Source: Lunularia cruciata
Lineage: Eukaryota; Streptophyta; Marchantiopsida; Lunulariales; Lunulariaceae
Direction: 5' to 3'
Length of the DNA: 64,000 nt
NCBI GenBank assembly: GCA_948567375.1
Contig: OX419758.1
Coordinates: forward strand, 68,291,965 to 68,355,964
Shown: piece by piece, positions 12,513 to 24,463 of the stretch
How positions within the stretch are numbered: the first letter of the stretch is position 1
How the letters are laid out: each line of letters starts with the position of its first letter
The notes under the pieces: generated by a model
The model's database searches: none
Seen by the model: only the letters and a program-made list of their open reading frames with translations
Told to the model about the DNA's origin: nothing
Program-made: the position numbers and the translations under genes

Positions 12513-12848
12513 ATGAAGATCGGGCAAATTCAGGTAAGATATTATAAAGCGGTGCCTGATGCACATGAAGTAGCCGCTATCTATGAAATTTTGATGCTAA
12601 AAGGATGTGAGAAAGCTCAGAAAATTTTGACGACCCCTCCAATCCTGCAGAAACTAACTACTGTCGATCAGAACTGTCTGAAAGTCAGTAAGAAAAATAG
12701 CTTACTACAGTTTGAAGTCAAATCTGAAGGCATTGTTATTCTGACAAGCTGCATTCTAGAGATTCTAGAGGAGGATTTGCTTCGCATAGCTTTTACCTTC
12801 GTCATGGTGTGCAAACTAAGCACTTGGTTGCACCAAACCAAGCGCTAA
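12513..12848 (+). other. Unassigned 111-codon ORF
   Basis: An open frame of 111 codons starts at an ATG and ends 51 bases before the convergent 3' end of the reductase gene. It is Leu/Lys-rich with no motif I recognise. It may simply be antisense to the 3' UTR of that gene. I would not annotate it as a gene without transcript evidence. Confidence 0.2.
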
Positions 12849-12899
12849 CATCGTGCTCTCCGAAGCAGCCTTTCATTTCCAGTAAACTAAACCCATATT

Positions 12900-14024
12900 T
12901 CACTCCGAAGGAATAAGGTTCCATTCTCTCATCCTGTCAACGTAGTGAAGTAAACTCTTCTCAGAGTTTCGAAAACCTAAGAAGCCAAATTCTTTGGCTT
13001 TGTTGGGGCTCAAGATAGCATTATTACCGAAATTCGTGAACATAATTTCGGCAAGCCAGAACTGGGCCAACTGCGGCAGCTTGAAATCTCGCAAAGAATA
13101 CTTTTCAACGATCTCGGTCCAAACAGCGGACTTGCCATGCATTGCTTGGCCAAGATACAGAGGAGGATCAGTTGGTGGCACCGCTTCCACACCGATTTTT
13201 TCTCCCAGCAACTTCCACAACCTCTTCCACTTGAAAACATCTCCATTAACACAGTTGAAAACCTGATTCTTCGCCCGGGGATCCGTGGCTGCCCATATGT
13301 GCTGCTCAGCAAGGAGGTCTACATCAGTAGCGTCAGACAATCCATCCCAGGTGGTGTGGGTTCCTGGAAAGATAAATGGTCGACCCAAGTGTTTGCATAG
13401 GAGCCCATAAACAACACAAGTTCCTAGCAGGTTCATTTTGTTCCCTGCAGCGAAACCGAACAGTATTCCCGGTCGATGTATTGACCAAGTCACTTGCCCC
13501 TCCTTTCTCGCCAACGCTTCAAACAGGGTGTCTTCCAGCGTGTAGTAGAAGTTGCGACCTGGTAATCGAACCTCATCTTCGACAAACGGGCTTTCCGGAT
13601 ACTGTAACTTGTCATTGAAATCATCCCACTGATCGAAACTCCCAACATAGTGCTTTGCTCCTGTCTGCAAGCATATGTGTTGCAAATTCGGAGCGTTTTC
13701 TAACATCACGTGAAGCACAGTGCGCAAAATATTCGCATTCATGCCGCTTGTTTCCCCTTCGTCCATTCCTTCAACCCATGTTACCCAAAACAGATGCGTA
13801 ACATCGTTGATCGGTGTAAGCTTTGCGGCCGCATCATTTTCGTCTTCGAGATCACACTGGATGTAAACATCCGGTGAATGCCACTCAGGCTTGGGCTTCC
13901 TTGCGATTCCATAAACCTTCCAAGGACCACCGGGAGCATCTGCCCTCTGCAGACGGTCTACTACAGCTAGTCCAGAAATTCCCGTCGATCCCACCACCAG
14001 TGCAACGTTTCCCTCCCCACCCAT
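12900..14024 (-). CDS. PRISE-family NADPH-dependent reductase (progesterone 5-beta-reductase / iridoid synthase-like)
   Basis: A 374-residue extended short-chain dehydrogenase/reductase of the VEP1/PRISE family. Family knowledge: these enzymes reduce activated C=C bonds of enones and related substrates with NADPH; the physiological substrate in this plant cannot be told from sequence. The Rossmann nucleotide-binding motif is GSTGISG (12-18). The basic residues after the second strand (ARKPKPEW, 41-48) fit NADPH preference. The family motif TGAKHY (121-126) supplies the catalytic Lys124, and NFYYTLED (158-165) supplies the catalytic Tyr, by my recollection the first Tyr, Tyr160. The RPGILFGF segment (184-191) is also typical. 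Length and ends match the family (about 370-390 residues), with no transit peptide, so it is probably cytosolic. The ATG at 14,022-14,024 has a GGC-ATGG context. The reading frame is one exon with a TGA stop. Confidence 0.92.
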   Translation of the reverse strand: MGGEGNVALVVGSTGISGLAVVDRLQRADAPGGPWKVYGIARKPKPEWHSPDVYIQCDLEDENDAAAKLTPINDVTHLFWVTWVEGMDEGETSGMNANILRTVLHVMLENAPNLQHICLQTGAKHYVGSFDQWDDFNDKLQYPESPFVEDEVRLPGRNFYYTLEDTLFEALARKEGQVTWSIHRPGILFGFAAGNKMNLLGTCVVYGLLCKHLGRPFIFPGTHTTWDGLSDATDVDLLAEQHIWAATDPRAKNQVFNCVNGDVFKWKRLWKLLGEKIGVEAVPPTDPPLYLGQAMHGKSAVWTEIVEKYSLRDFKLPQLAQFWLAEIMFTNFGNNAILSPNKAKEFGFLGFRNSEKSLLHYVDRMREWNLIPSE

Positions 14025-14340
14025 GCCTGGCCTTCAAAATATCTCAATCCGTGAACAGCTGATGGATCGGACGATTAAGACATGTATCATTAGCAAACAT
14101 GTAAGAGTTTCATTCCTCCGACAAAGCAACTTCTCTAATTCACGAGCAGCTGAGGCTTCAGACGACTTCAGACGAGACCCTCCTACTAGGACACGTCGTC
14201 GTCTGCTTCTTTTCCCAATTCCGGAAACATGGAAACGGATTTGGCTGCAGCCATGGAACGAATTTAGCGAATTTAACGAATCAGCCTTGGAACGAATTTA
14301 CAGAAACCGGGACACGAGGGCATAATGGAATAAATAGTAA
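14025..14340 (-). promoter_or_regulatory. Upstream region of the PRISE-type reductase gene
   Basis: Moderate-GC DNA immediately upstream of the ATG. On the minus strand a CTATTTATTC motif at about 14,327-14,336 is a possible TATA-like box roughly 300 bases from the start codon. Plus-strand ORFs here are antisense chance openings. Confidence 0.35.
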
Positions 14341-15000
14341 CTAAATGGCAAGCAGATGTCGGTGCATCTTTCACCCGTTTTCCGAGGTAGCTGATGCTAG
14401 CAATTGCTAGCGAAGTGGTTTGGACACACTCCCTGAACACCCTCGTGTCTGCAACCTTTCTGTTAATACTTTTCTAGTCTATCGGATAGAGTGGGCCAAA
14501 ACTCTAGCCCACCTAATCGGTCGACGTCTCCTTAAAGCAACATGGAACCTATCCTCGGCAAGGTGTTCTCTTCGACATGTCCGCAACATGTTTGAGTCGG
14601 ACTCCAATGCTCCGGGGTTGTCTTTCTTTACCATCCTAAGCATGCCATTCGAAAATGAGAATACTTTTGCTCCAGAAACCCCTTGTTGTTCTCCGTACAG
14701 CCCTACCCAACAGGACATAGTTGCTTGCTGCTTCAGGAAAAGGATAAGCATTCAACTTGTGTTGAAAATTGTCGGTGAAACTGAAGCACTTAATTTGTGT
14801 TGAAAACTGCTATAAAACTGAGGTAAATTTGCACATCATTTACATAACAAAAATTAAACTAGAAAAGATTAAAAGAAAAAGAAGGCGACCCGCGAACCGC
14901 GCGTGTGATAAAAGAAGGATGGAAGACACACTGAAAAGACATAAGGTCCAATAGTATTGGTAAGAGGGTACTAAAAGATACTAAAGCACTCTTGCATGCT
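14341..15000. other. Intergenic DNA with a partial R1 copy
   Basis: 14,420-14,803 is open on both strands (127 codons plus, 90 codons minus) and of moderate GC, but neither product resembles a family I know. 14,885-14,930 carries the CG-rich 5' part of repeat R1 (GCGAACCGCGCGTGTGA, then AGAAGGATGGAAGAC). Confidence 0.4.
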
Positions 15001-15057
15001 TCTTGATTGGAACACATGGTGCTGCTGGGCTCTACCTTTCACAACTTTCATATCCTT

Positions 15058-15291
15058 GCTGCTCAACCCTTCTTGATTACTTTTCGCTGACATCTTGATG
15101 AAATAATTCACTTGTTGCTCAACCTTTCTTGATTGATGAAATAATTCACACGCAAAAGATCTATATATAAGCATTGCTCAACCTTTCTTGATTACTGTGC
15201 TAACATCTTGAGTGATATGAGTCAATGATATAACTCCAAGAGAGGACATTACCAAATAATTCATACGCAAAAGATCTATATATAAGCATTG
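15058..15291 (+). repeat. Local tandem duplications beside the copia relic
   Basis: Three copies of GCTCAACCTTTCTTGATT (about 15,061, 15,117 and 15,176) and two 36-base copies of a segment ending ATCTATATATAAGCATTG (15,141-15,176 and 15,256-15,291, one mismatch, 115 bases apart). The second copy leads into the LTR-like repeat. Confidence 0.75.
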
Positions 15292-15362
15292 AGCATGTTG
15301 TTTAAACTCTAACTTCTGTTACTATACAATAGTAGCTATATTAAACTCAACTACAACATGTC
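15270..15362. repeat. LTR-like repeat, distal end of the copia relic
   Basis: Aligns to 20,966-21,082 through TATA.AAGCATTG.G, then TTT..CAAACTCTAAC, then GTTACTATA..ATAGT and ACTCAACTAC.ACATG. It brackets the copia coding relic on the side where the 3' LTR of a minus-strand element is expected. Complete LTR borders cannot be fixed. Confidence 0.5.
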
Positions 15363-15399
15363 TCTTGTACTACCTTATCAAATGAAATTCAACATCCCA

Positions 15400-16470
15400 C
15401 TTGATGAAGAAATGGTAATACTCTAATTAAACTTCTAAGCTTAAAACTTTTCATGTGGCTATCTCCTGTAATGATATTGCATCTCTATGTGCTTGTTCTC
15501 TTGTGGAATTTTAGGTTGTACACAAGCTTGATAAAACTCTAATTGTAATTGTACATTGGAGTTGAACCATCTTGTCCAAATTGTTCCTTGAGTAGCCTTT
15601 GAATCTATGTGGCTTCCTTTGTAGTTAAACATGTTACTATACTTTAGTTTTGTGCTAAAAGTAACAATGCATTGTTGTCATTGGTTGCTTCAAGTTATTG
15701 ATCCATCATTCATCATGAATATGAAACTATTCTGACTTTCTACTATCTAAGTAACCCTAAAGTCAGCATTATGGGACCCTACCAGCATATTAGTAGCATT
15801 TTATCCTCCACTAAATTTTAATCACAGTTAGAGTCCCTTTGGGGTACTTGAAAATTATATTCCTTGCTTCCTAATGTTGAGGTGAAGGATTAGAACTAAA
15901 CCTAGCCACTATGTTAACAATGCAAGCTATAACAAGTCTTGTACATATCGTAACATACATTAAACATCATATTGCTCCTTGGTAAGATGTTTTAGTAGTT
16001 TCTCTTTCTTCCAATTGTATATTGATATTTGGATCTCTAGAATAAGCAATTGGATATGCATCTCCAAGATATACGTTTTTTATCACAAAACATCCAAAGT
16101 CCTACATAGCATTTTGCTTCTCCATGTGTATTTTCAAATTCTCTTCCAAGGTGGTCTAGCATGGAAGAAATATGAGATTTACCTTTCCCACAAATCAATC
16201 TATGGTCTACAAAGATAGTAAGGATTCTCTCATATCCACAATACATACAAGGATAAAAAGTGATGGTGCAAACCAAACCTCACTAAGAAGCCATTAAACT
16301 TCCTATTCCATTTCTTTAAGGCTTGCTCAAGCTATAGAAGCTCTTCAACAAGACTAAACACTTTTCTCTTTTCTAGCTTTTGTGTACCCTTGTGGTTGCT
16401 CCATGTAAATCTTCACAAGCAAATCTCCATTAAGAAAAGTTATCTTGATGCAAAATTGAGCTATCTTCAT
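15400..16470 (-). pseudogene. Copia reverse transcriptase/RNase H relic
   Basis: Minus-strand frames show the copia RT signatures FLNGDL..KIYMEQPQGY (16,381-16,460), LEQALKKWNRKFNGFLVRFG (16,262-16,345) and a mutated YVDD box (FVDH, about 16,212). They also show the RNase H tail QPKIPQENKHIEMQYHY (about 15,460-15,530). Stops and frame changes lie between them, so the gene is dead. Confidence 0.85.
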
Positions 16471-17031
16471 GTATTTTATTGCAGCTAACAAAAGAGTAAA
16501 TCTTGATTATAGTAGTCAATGTCTCCTTATAGTAAAGTCTTGCAAGTTGTGTATATCCTTTGGCTCAAGTCTAACATTATTTCTTGAGATATTACCCTAA
16601 CATCAAAAAATACACTTATATTATTTTTCTCCCTTCCAGCAAAGTTGTTAGCTTCTAAGTCTTGTTTTACTTCAATAACTTGAATTCTTCATCCATGGCC
16701 TTCACTCACTCAAGTGAGTGATATGCAACTTGGAAATAAACAAGATCTATATCCACATCTCCTTCTTCAATCTTGACCACAACAATTCAATCATAAGATG
16801 TCTTATCATAATCCCACTCACCAACTCTTTGTGATGGTTATTTCATTCTCACATTTTTTCAATTTCACACTTCAAGTTGGATTTTCTCCATCTTGAATGG
16901 TTGAAGTTGTGCTATTTGCAAATCTTGTTTTAGATCTTGATTGTCTTCCCTCTCTTCTTGAAGTTGATAAATGCTGGTCTCACTTGTGGATTTTAAAGTC
17001 TCCTCTAAAGACCCCTAGAAGCTTGTGGGAA

Positions 17032-18000
17032 CTATCCATCAACTTCTATCTCATCAATGTTCATTCTAGCATTTACATGCTCTCCATCTCTCTTCTGAAG
17101 ATAATCAACATCTAAGTAGAGCATTGTGACCATTGATGGTTGGGTAGCTCTTCTCATGACATCCTTACCTTTGCATATCTTTTTATTCTTATGATCCCAT
17201 AATGTGAAGGCTTTGGGTTCTAAATTGTATCCAACTAAAGACATCTCTTATTCCTATGGATCAAACTTCTTTCTTACCCTTTGGTGTGCATACAAAGACT
17301 AAGCAACCAAAAGTTCTCAAATATGCAACTATTGTCTTTGTTCAATGCAAATCTCAAAAGGAGTTTTCTTGAAACTCTACTAAAATCTCTATTCAAAATA
17401 TGTGTAGCAACTCCCACTACTTCTACAAACTCTTTAGGCAACTTGCTAGAAAGCAACATGCTTCTTGTTGCTTCAATCACTACTCCATGATCTTTCTTAG
17501 AAATCTCATGTTGCTCTAGAGTGTAAGTATTGTATCTTCATAGTGATCCAATTCTTTGTGCAAAACCAGAAAATTCATTTCTAATGTATTTACCTCCTCT
17601 ATTAGATTGTAGTTTCTTGATTTCTATGTGTGCATGGAGTTGTTTGAAGCATGAGAATGTTTTGGACTTCTCTTTCAAGAAAAATAGAAATTTGAGATCA
17701 CTAATATTATCCTTGAAACCAGATAATATCTTGATCCTCTTATTGAGCTCATGTGCATAAGACCACAAACATCATTTCAAAATAACTCTCCAACCTTATA
17801 TTTTCCTTTATTCTTGGTGGATATTGCAAAAGGTAGTCTATGTTGTTATCCTAGATTACATCATAATAGAAAGATTTTTTACTAACAAGCTCTTCTTGTT
17901 TAAAATATGGATCCTCTACTAGTCCTCTTTCCATCTTCCTAGTGTAGGCAAGATTGAGATGACTGAGACTTTGGTGCCAAAAAGTGCAATATCTAACTTT
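17032..18000 (-). pseudogene. Copia GAG-pre-integrase/integrase relic
   Basis: In minus-strand order: WHQSLSHLNLAYTRKMERG (17,921-17,990) is the GAG-pre-integrase motif. KKLQSNRGGKYIRNEF (within 17,538-17,768) matches the integrase block around its second Asp, here changed to Asn. MIEATRSMLLSSKLPKEF (within 17,274-17,480) and SLVGYNLEPKAFTLWD (17,032-17,244) are the usual downstream integrase blocks. Three different frames are used, so it is broken. Confidence 0.85.
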
Positions 18001-18599
18001 TGATACTCTTTCTTCTTTTATAGCTTCTCACTCTTCCCATAGCTTACAATAGTAGAGTTAGCTTCAAAAAATTGAACTATCTTGGTAACTTTGATCTAAG
18101 GTTTGTAGAGCTTTTAATAAGGGACGCCATCATCACTATTGCTCTATCTTTCCCTATGTATTAGCCTTTTTGAATAAAGATGGTTTGGATGTCTTTTGTC
18201 TATTATCAATATTGATAAGGTTTTGCTCAAACTTTGTGGCATAGAGAACTCCTTTGATGACTCTTGTTTTTCTTCTTACACTAATCTCAGAAGAAATTGG
18301 AATGTATCTTACTCCAACAACCTAAAATTTACAATAATCAACAACATACAGTAGGGGTCATTATAAACAATTTTGAATTTGTAAAAATTTCTACAAGAGG
18401 TTTATGGGATGTCCTATAAATTATTACATGATGTAACAAGAGGGTATGTGTTTTTATGAGAGTTCCTTTTGTAACTCTCTAAAAGTTAATGGGTCACATT
18501 TTTTGTGACCCATATTTCTATGGCCTAAAGGAGGTCTTGTAGACTATAAAGCACACAAATCAACACCTGACCAAAGATAAAATTGAACCCTAAATTTTT

Positions 18600-19560
18600 C
18601 ATGTTTGTTTGTGAATTTCCTTAATTTGGTTTACAAGACCTTCCTTAGATATTTACATGAGTTTATGAGATGAGCACACCTCATGTGAATTCCAAAAGTG
18701 ACTTCTTATTATCCAAGTCACTTCAATCTTCTTAAAACCTTTGAACCACTCCCATATATCAATTATATGCTTTGAATTTTCTCCATCAACATACCAACCA
18801 TCTGTGTCTAGATGTTCATCATAACTTGTGCCATTGCTATAACTAAGATCAAATGCAATACTTTGTGTTTTTGGAGCATTTGCTTGACTTACACATTTTA
18901 TTAGTTACATTGTTGAGCTTTCTTCTTGAGAGGTTTTGATTATTTTTCATTCTCTTGCCTAATGTCCTTGTCTTTTCCCTTGTTACGGTTTTTCATCTCC
19001 TTAGATTGAGATATTTGGACTTCTTCTAGGTCTAATCATTGTAGCTACCTCCATTGCTTCTTCTATCAATAGCTCTCTCCCTTGAACTCTCTTCTTTGTC
19101 TTCTGCCCATTTATTCAAAGTTCTTCCTTGAGCAATCTTCTACTGAATCACTCAATAGTTTTTTTCTCCTCATGCATATTATCTTATGTTGTTATTATAT
19201 GGAAATAAGTCTATGAAAAACTATTAATAATCTTGGTCATGAATTAGTAATAATCTATTCTTACACTATGGTTACTTAACTGAGAGTTTCTACTTGGCTA
19301 AAAAAACCCGCTACATCCTCTTCCAATTTCATTTGTAACTAAGAAAATCTTTACTGGAGAATGTGCTTATTCTTTGAAGTACATTGCTCAGACAATCTAA
19401 TCAATCTACTCCACATCTACTTTTACTTTATACAATGAACCAATCTGTGTAGATATTTCTTTTCTACTATTACCTAGATATATATATATATATATATATA
19501 TATTTTCCTACATCATTATTCTTGCTCCACCAAGTTATCTCTTCTCCACCATTGTAGCTT
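18600..19560 (-). pseudogene. Copia protease and gag relic
   Basis: At about 18,780-18,830 the minus strand reads DTDGWYVDGENSKH, which fits a decayed copia protease block (D.W..DSGA..H) with the catalytic triplet altered. Upstream, 18,940-19,000 encodes a Lys-rich stretch consistent with the end of gag. I do not see an intact CCHC knuckle. Confidence 0.55.
19478..19503. repeat. (TA)n microsatellite
   Basis: An uninterrupted TA dinucleotide run of about 13 units. Confidence 0.95.
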
Positions 19561-19579
19561 GTTCAATAGTTTTTCTCCC

Positions 19580-19690
19580 ATTAACGATCCCCATAAAGTC
19601 TCTTTGACTTGAAGATTATCATCATTTAAATTTTCAAATCAATAAATTTTCCCCATTGGACTTATTTGTGTGTTACACAATTAAACTTCT
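19580..19690 (+). repeat. Direct repeat, first copy (partner at 20,450-20,560)
   Basis: Shares CTTTGACTTGAAGA..AT.ATCAT, then TTCAAATCAATAAATTT, then CATTG.ACT.ATTTGTGTGTTA with 20,450-20,560. The 870-base spacing suggests an internal duplication or a second insertion at the 5' end of the copia relic. Confidence 0.7.
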
Positions 19691-19856
19691 CTGTTGTTGG
19701 GATTGGTCCAAAATTATTAACTTAGACATGTTGTGGACTCAGGATGCCTCTCATCCTAACCTTAACCCATATGCCCACCAATTCATCATTCACGACCATC
19801 CATCCTTCCTTCATCCTTTACCTCTACATTATGATAACTACCATGTCTTCTCCCAA

Positions 19857-19907
19857 GCAAAGAGCAGATAGTATGACATTCATCATGTCATACGATTTGC
19901 TCTTTGC
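19857..19907. repeat. Inverted repeat, 22-bp arms
   Basis: The arms GCAAAGAGCAGATAGTATG.. and its near-complement pair at 20 of 22 positions around the 7-base loop TTCATCA. It is unrelated to any transposon terminus seen here. Confidence 0.85.
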
Positions 19908-20449
19908 AAGAAAACAAGAGACAATCCCTATGTGACTCAACAGATATAGTCCAATTTCAGGGCAGAGTATGGCATCATAATAACTCAAGGAACGGTTTCC
20001 AATACCTTGAAGAGATCCTTCTACCTCCTTGACAAGAAAGTTGACAACAAAAACAAGGACATCAAGCACTACCAAATTGTTTTGCTTGGCATCCTTGTTG
20101 TTTGATCCTCTTGAAATCTTTTTCTTACAATAGAGCGGTGACCAAAGCAAAATCCTGCATTTGATAAAGATATTAATAAAAGAATTTCCAAGCAAAATAG
20201 CCAACAGATTGGTTTAAAGTGCCTTAGATGAATTTCTTCTAATTAAGTTACTACACCGTATGTCTTAGTAATGAAGAATTATTAATATATAAAAAATTTA
20301 GAACCAAGAAAAATTCAAAAATAATAATATAGAGTGTATTCATTAGCGTCATGTCCTGAATTGGGACCACCAATTTTTTTAATATAGAAAGATTATTAAC
20401 TTATCCAGTATTAACTTAAAGAGGTTTGATTAAATAGTGTTTATATCAT

Positions 20450-20560
20450 TTATGATCCTATAAACTGTCTTTGACTTGAAGAAAATAATCATCTGAAATT
20501 TCCAAATCAATAAATTTCCTCATTGAACTGATTTGTGTGTTATATTTACACATTGCTCTT
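20450..20560 (+). repeat. Direct repeat, second copy (partner at 19,580-19,690)
   Basis: See the first copy at 19,580-19,690; this one is followed by TATTTACACATTGCTC. Confidence 0.7.
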
Positions 20561-20965
20561 TATTTCTATTGTATTCCAATCTACTCTTAGGTCTGAAAGA
20601 TCTCTTCTAGTCTCTCAAACTATCTCAAATTGCACACCAAGAATAATGTTCTATCACTCTTGATATGATAGGAAGCATAAACCCATAAATTGTTGAAAAT
20701 TGCGGTAGAATAAATGCAAATCTATACATCAATTCATAAAGAGCACTAAAAGATACTCAAAATCTTTCTACTTACTTCTTTCTCCCACTGATCTAATCAC
20801 ATGAAATGAAAATGGATTATCTCCAAGCTAGGCTACTATGCAAGTTCGAAATTAATAAAACACTTAGACACGCTATCGTCCTGTTCTCTAATCCTTGTTG
20901 TTTAACTCTTTTTGACTATATAACTAGCATATCGATAGATAAAGTAGTTCAGTGGAATGAGAAAA

Positions 20966-21082
20966 CCTCTATAAAGCATTGGGTGTTTTGTGCAAACTCT
21001 AACACTGTAATCGGATTTTAATACAACTTTAAGGTTTGTTACTATATGATAATAGTTATACTAACCTCAACTACTACATGCC
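20966..21082. repeat. LTR-like repeat, proximal end of the copia relic
   Basis: Partner of 15,270-15,362. It contains an extra ~28 bases between the CAAACTCTAAC and GTTACTATA blocks. It lies where the 5' LTR of the minus-strand copia relic is expected. Confidence 0.5.
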
Positions 21083-22695
21083 ACATGGAACACCATTTCG
21101 ACAACATGGATTCCCATGAATGATCAGGTGGGTGAATATGTGATGGAAGCATACGGAAACTGTGGGGGAATGTGCAAGAAGCAACAGGTATACCGGATCC
21201 ACTAACTCAACGGGTTCAGACTCACTCACTGGCCATACATATTGCAGAACTGTAATTACAATACTGACATTACGCACTCAGCTGAGGGGGTCGGGAATAG
21301 TCGCTCCTAGTAGAGCTTAAGGAACCTCTGTGCGCTCGCCAACATCTGCTAAAGCGTAGAGTCTCGGTTAAGTGAACAGCAAATTTATAATCAAGATTGT
21401 ATACGGTCTACAGACTTTTTACATGGATATAACCCAACTATAATATCGAGAAATTAGAGTAGAAAGCCCGGAGGGGCGTGGATTAATCGGTGACCGGGTT
21501 CTAATAACCGGGTGCTGAAGTCCCTAGAGTCCCGGATTGCTTCCCGAGCGAGAATCCAAATCTTTTTCGCCGGGATGGCCTATCTATCAGCCCATGGATG
21601 TAACGTAACAGTTTGCTCTATGTGAAAAAATAATGACCAATCATTGCGAGCAGGAGAACCCTAAATCCTTAGGAAACTTATTGTTTCTTCATTTCTTACT
21701 TGGTGTAGCTTGCTATATCGGTCGTGAATGGAAACTTAGCTACGGTTTAGGCCAAGGCTATCACATCTGCGTTGTTGTAATACAGTCACTGTGATTCAAT
21801 CTCGTCTAGGGAAGACATCCGCAAAGTTGTATAGAAATTGGTTTCTCCCGATTTGTTTCTGATGAGTCAGGAAGGGGAGATGGCTGCTTCGTTCCGGACG
21901 GACTACGCGTTTACAAAGTTTCCAATGATTTTCTCTGCTCTGTTGGATTTTGCTGGATAAGTATTTCTACAATGACAGGCGACATGTCTAGTTCGTCGCT
22001 GATAAGTGGAACCGGGCGTCCATGAGATCCCGGACACTCATGATAACCATTGTCCACATGAGCTGATTAGAGCGCTGAAAAGTGGAACGTGAGTGGATGT
22101 GTGAAGAGTGATCCTCAATATATCGCAATGAAGACGGTTCGGTAGTGCTAATTGCAGCTGTAAAATTCATGAGGACGTGAAGATCCGTTTGTGAGGAACA
22201 TTTCTCAACGAGGACTTTGAGTTTTTAATGAGGACTCTGCAAAAGCTCACGGCGTCCAACAACGCGGCGCTCATCCAATCAACGAAGTACGAAAGATCAT
22301 ACTTCAGTTTGACAATCACAGTTCAACCCACATCGAATACTGACGATCATTGAATGGTGGCTGGTGCCCACTGTGAGTAGAAGCGAAACCCAGAACAAAC
22401 TAAAGAAAACTGCCCTCTAGAACAAGTGCCGTCCAGAGGAAGACCAATAGGTTACGGAGTCCGGGACGACCTTAGATAAGTTCACATGCTACGAATCTGT
22501 GCTCGACCATTTAATGACTTGAGAAATATGTAATCAAATTCAGCAGTGTTCACCAGCACCATTAAAACCTAACAGCATCCGACTGTGAGGTGCATAAATG
22601 CCTGTCCGGCATGTATGAAGGCATCAACCTGAAATCGAACCTGAAATCCGTAGTATAACTCTAGGATGCAAATTCTCAAATGCAGATCGCTGATA

Positions 22696-22727
22696 CCGCC
22701 ACAATCAATCAACCTTGATTGTGGCGG
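22696..22727. repeat. GC-rich perfect hairpin, 13-bp arms
   Basis: CCGCCACAATCAA pairs perfectly with TTGATTGTGGCGG across the loop TCAACC. There is no T-run after it. Confidence 0.9.
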
Positions 22728-24463
22728 GCCAGTCATCATGCCACCAGAAAGCTGGATAGAGTGAAATCTGAAAATTCAAAGAGGAAAAGGAAATTTGAAC
22801 AAGACGTAGATTAAACTGTAAAACGACTCTCCTCACGTACTTCATTGGTAAACTAAGAAACTTACAGATCAGTCGACGGGGTGATTACTTTAGAAAACAA
22901 ACAGAAAACATCTACCTGTATTTTGCTGCGATAACGACGCCTCCTTCCTTCCGAGGGGGTATGTCTCGCATGACGTTGGGATTGATTTAACAAACTCTAC
23001 AGCTCCTTAAATCAACAAGCTGAATGAAGTCTGTGTATGCCAAGGAGTATACACACAAGAAACATATCAATGGCCATGAGCGCAGAGACACAAAGACACG
23101 AGTAATGTGTGGAACTTTACACCGTAACCAGTCAGAATTTCATGGATCGTACAGAGAGCCTTTTTCTTATCGGCCAGGCACCACACAGTCCTATAATAAA
23201 AATCTACAGATGTGTAAGAAACGAAGCATAACGGCTTCTAAGCGCAATCATATGGTCGAAAAGCTGGACTACGCAGTATGAGTTCTAGCCAGTCAGATGT
23301 CTGTTGAAACACCTGCAATGAGTAGATAGTAGTGCAGCTATGACTTCATGTATCCACCATGCACCTGACAGACGGTGCCCCTTCTTCACAAACAGCATCT
23401 CCAATCAAATTCTTCTATGCAGTTGAGAAATGTTTTGCTTATTCTTACACTTCTCAACTGCAAAAAAGAATTTTAAAGAATAGTTTCTCCCAATAACATT
23501 CCTTTGCAGCCGTTTGGTTGGACCTATTTCAGTCATGGTTGCTCATACATATCCGTTTAGTTACAAGTGATCTCAAAGTCAGGTATGAAAAGCAGCAATT
23601 CCTTGAAATTAGACTTCTGTCTCGATCTGCGTGAGCATTCTTGCTAAAGTGCTACGAATGACTAATAGGAACTGCAATTTTCGAAGATAATCGATCGAAC
23701 TTTTGCTTTTTCAGGTATGAATTAATGCATCGTGCTCACTAAATTCGGTACGAGTCCGTATTGCGAGATTCGTACAGAACAGGCGCATACAATTTCCCTA
23801 AATTACGTGTTAGCGTCAGCATGTTCGGTCACGCAAACAACCTAGTCTTATTGTTACCAAAAAGCGTTGGTGAGTCCCTGAATTGAACCTCATACGTACA
23901 GTGCTTGAGCGATCTAGGTTTAGTCAATCTGGTACGAACGGATTTCCACCTGCAATAGCTATCGGTGAAGTTTGCATGTCAGATTAGAGAAAGCTGACGC
24001 GTTGCAGGCATCTGTTGGCAATGGTTTTGTACATTGTGCAAAGTCTGACGTGAAGACAGGAGGATATTGATAGCTTGCACATTTTGAATCTTATCTTATC
24101 GTGCATCATAGACTTTCGGATCAGCATATTAAGTAGATCCCGCAAGCTGCAGAGTGATGTTAGAGTGCACCATCGTAAATTTACACCTCCTTAGACCTCC
24201 ACCCAGACTTTCAAAACTAATTTAACATTCGAGTGAGATGATAATAAAATCTTCCATCTCTATCCTTATCTCCAAGGGAGCTTGAACACCAAGGAACTGC
24301 TGTAAGGTCTCACATTAAAGTGATGGGAGGTGACCATTCTGCCTTCCTTCTTTGTTGAGTAAGGAATCTAAAGAGCCACCCGTAACTCAGGTTTCATCAG
24401 CATTCGAAAAATCATCAGCCCGCTAACTATCGCTCCTGTGTCAACCGCCCTTCCTCCAGGAGG

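Larger units (their letters stand above)
15362..20965 (-). mobile_element. Decayed Ty1/copia LTR retrotransposon
   Basis: On the minus strand, relics of protease, GAG-pre-integrase, integrase, reverse transcriptase and RNase H appear in the copia order (PR-INT-RT-RH) from about 18,830 down to 15,400, all with stops and frameshifts. gag should lie at about 18,850-19,600, but only a Lys-rich stretch is visible. A duplicated segment (19,580-19,690 and 20,450-20,560) shows that the 5' end has been rearranged. A plus-strand CTCTTGATATGATA at about 20,657 could be a decayed complement of a tRNA-Met primer site, but this is weak. Confidence 0.85.

Noticed and set aside
12994..13618. Plus-strand and alternative minus-strand ORFs over the PRISE gene
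   Set aside because: Antisense or out-of-frame openings of the real gene.
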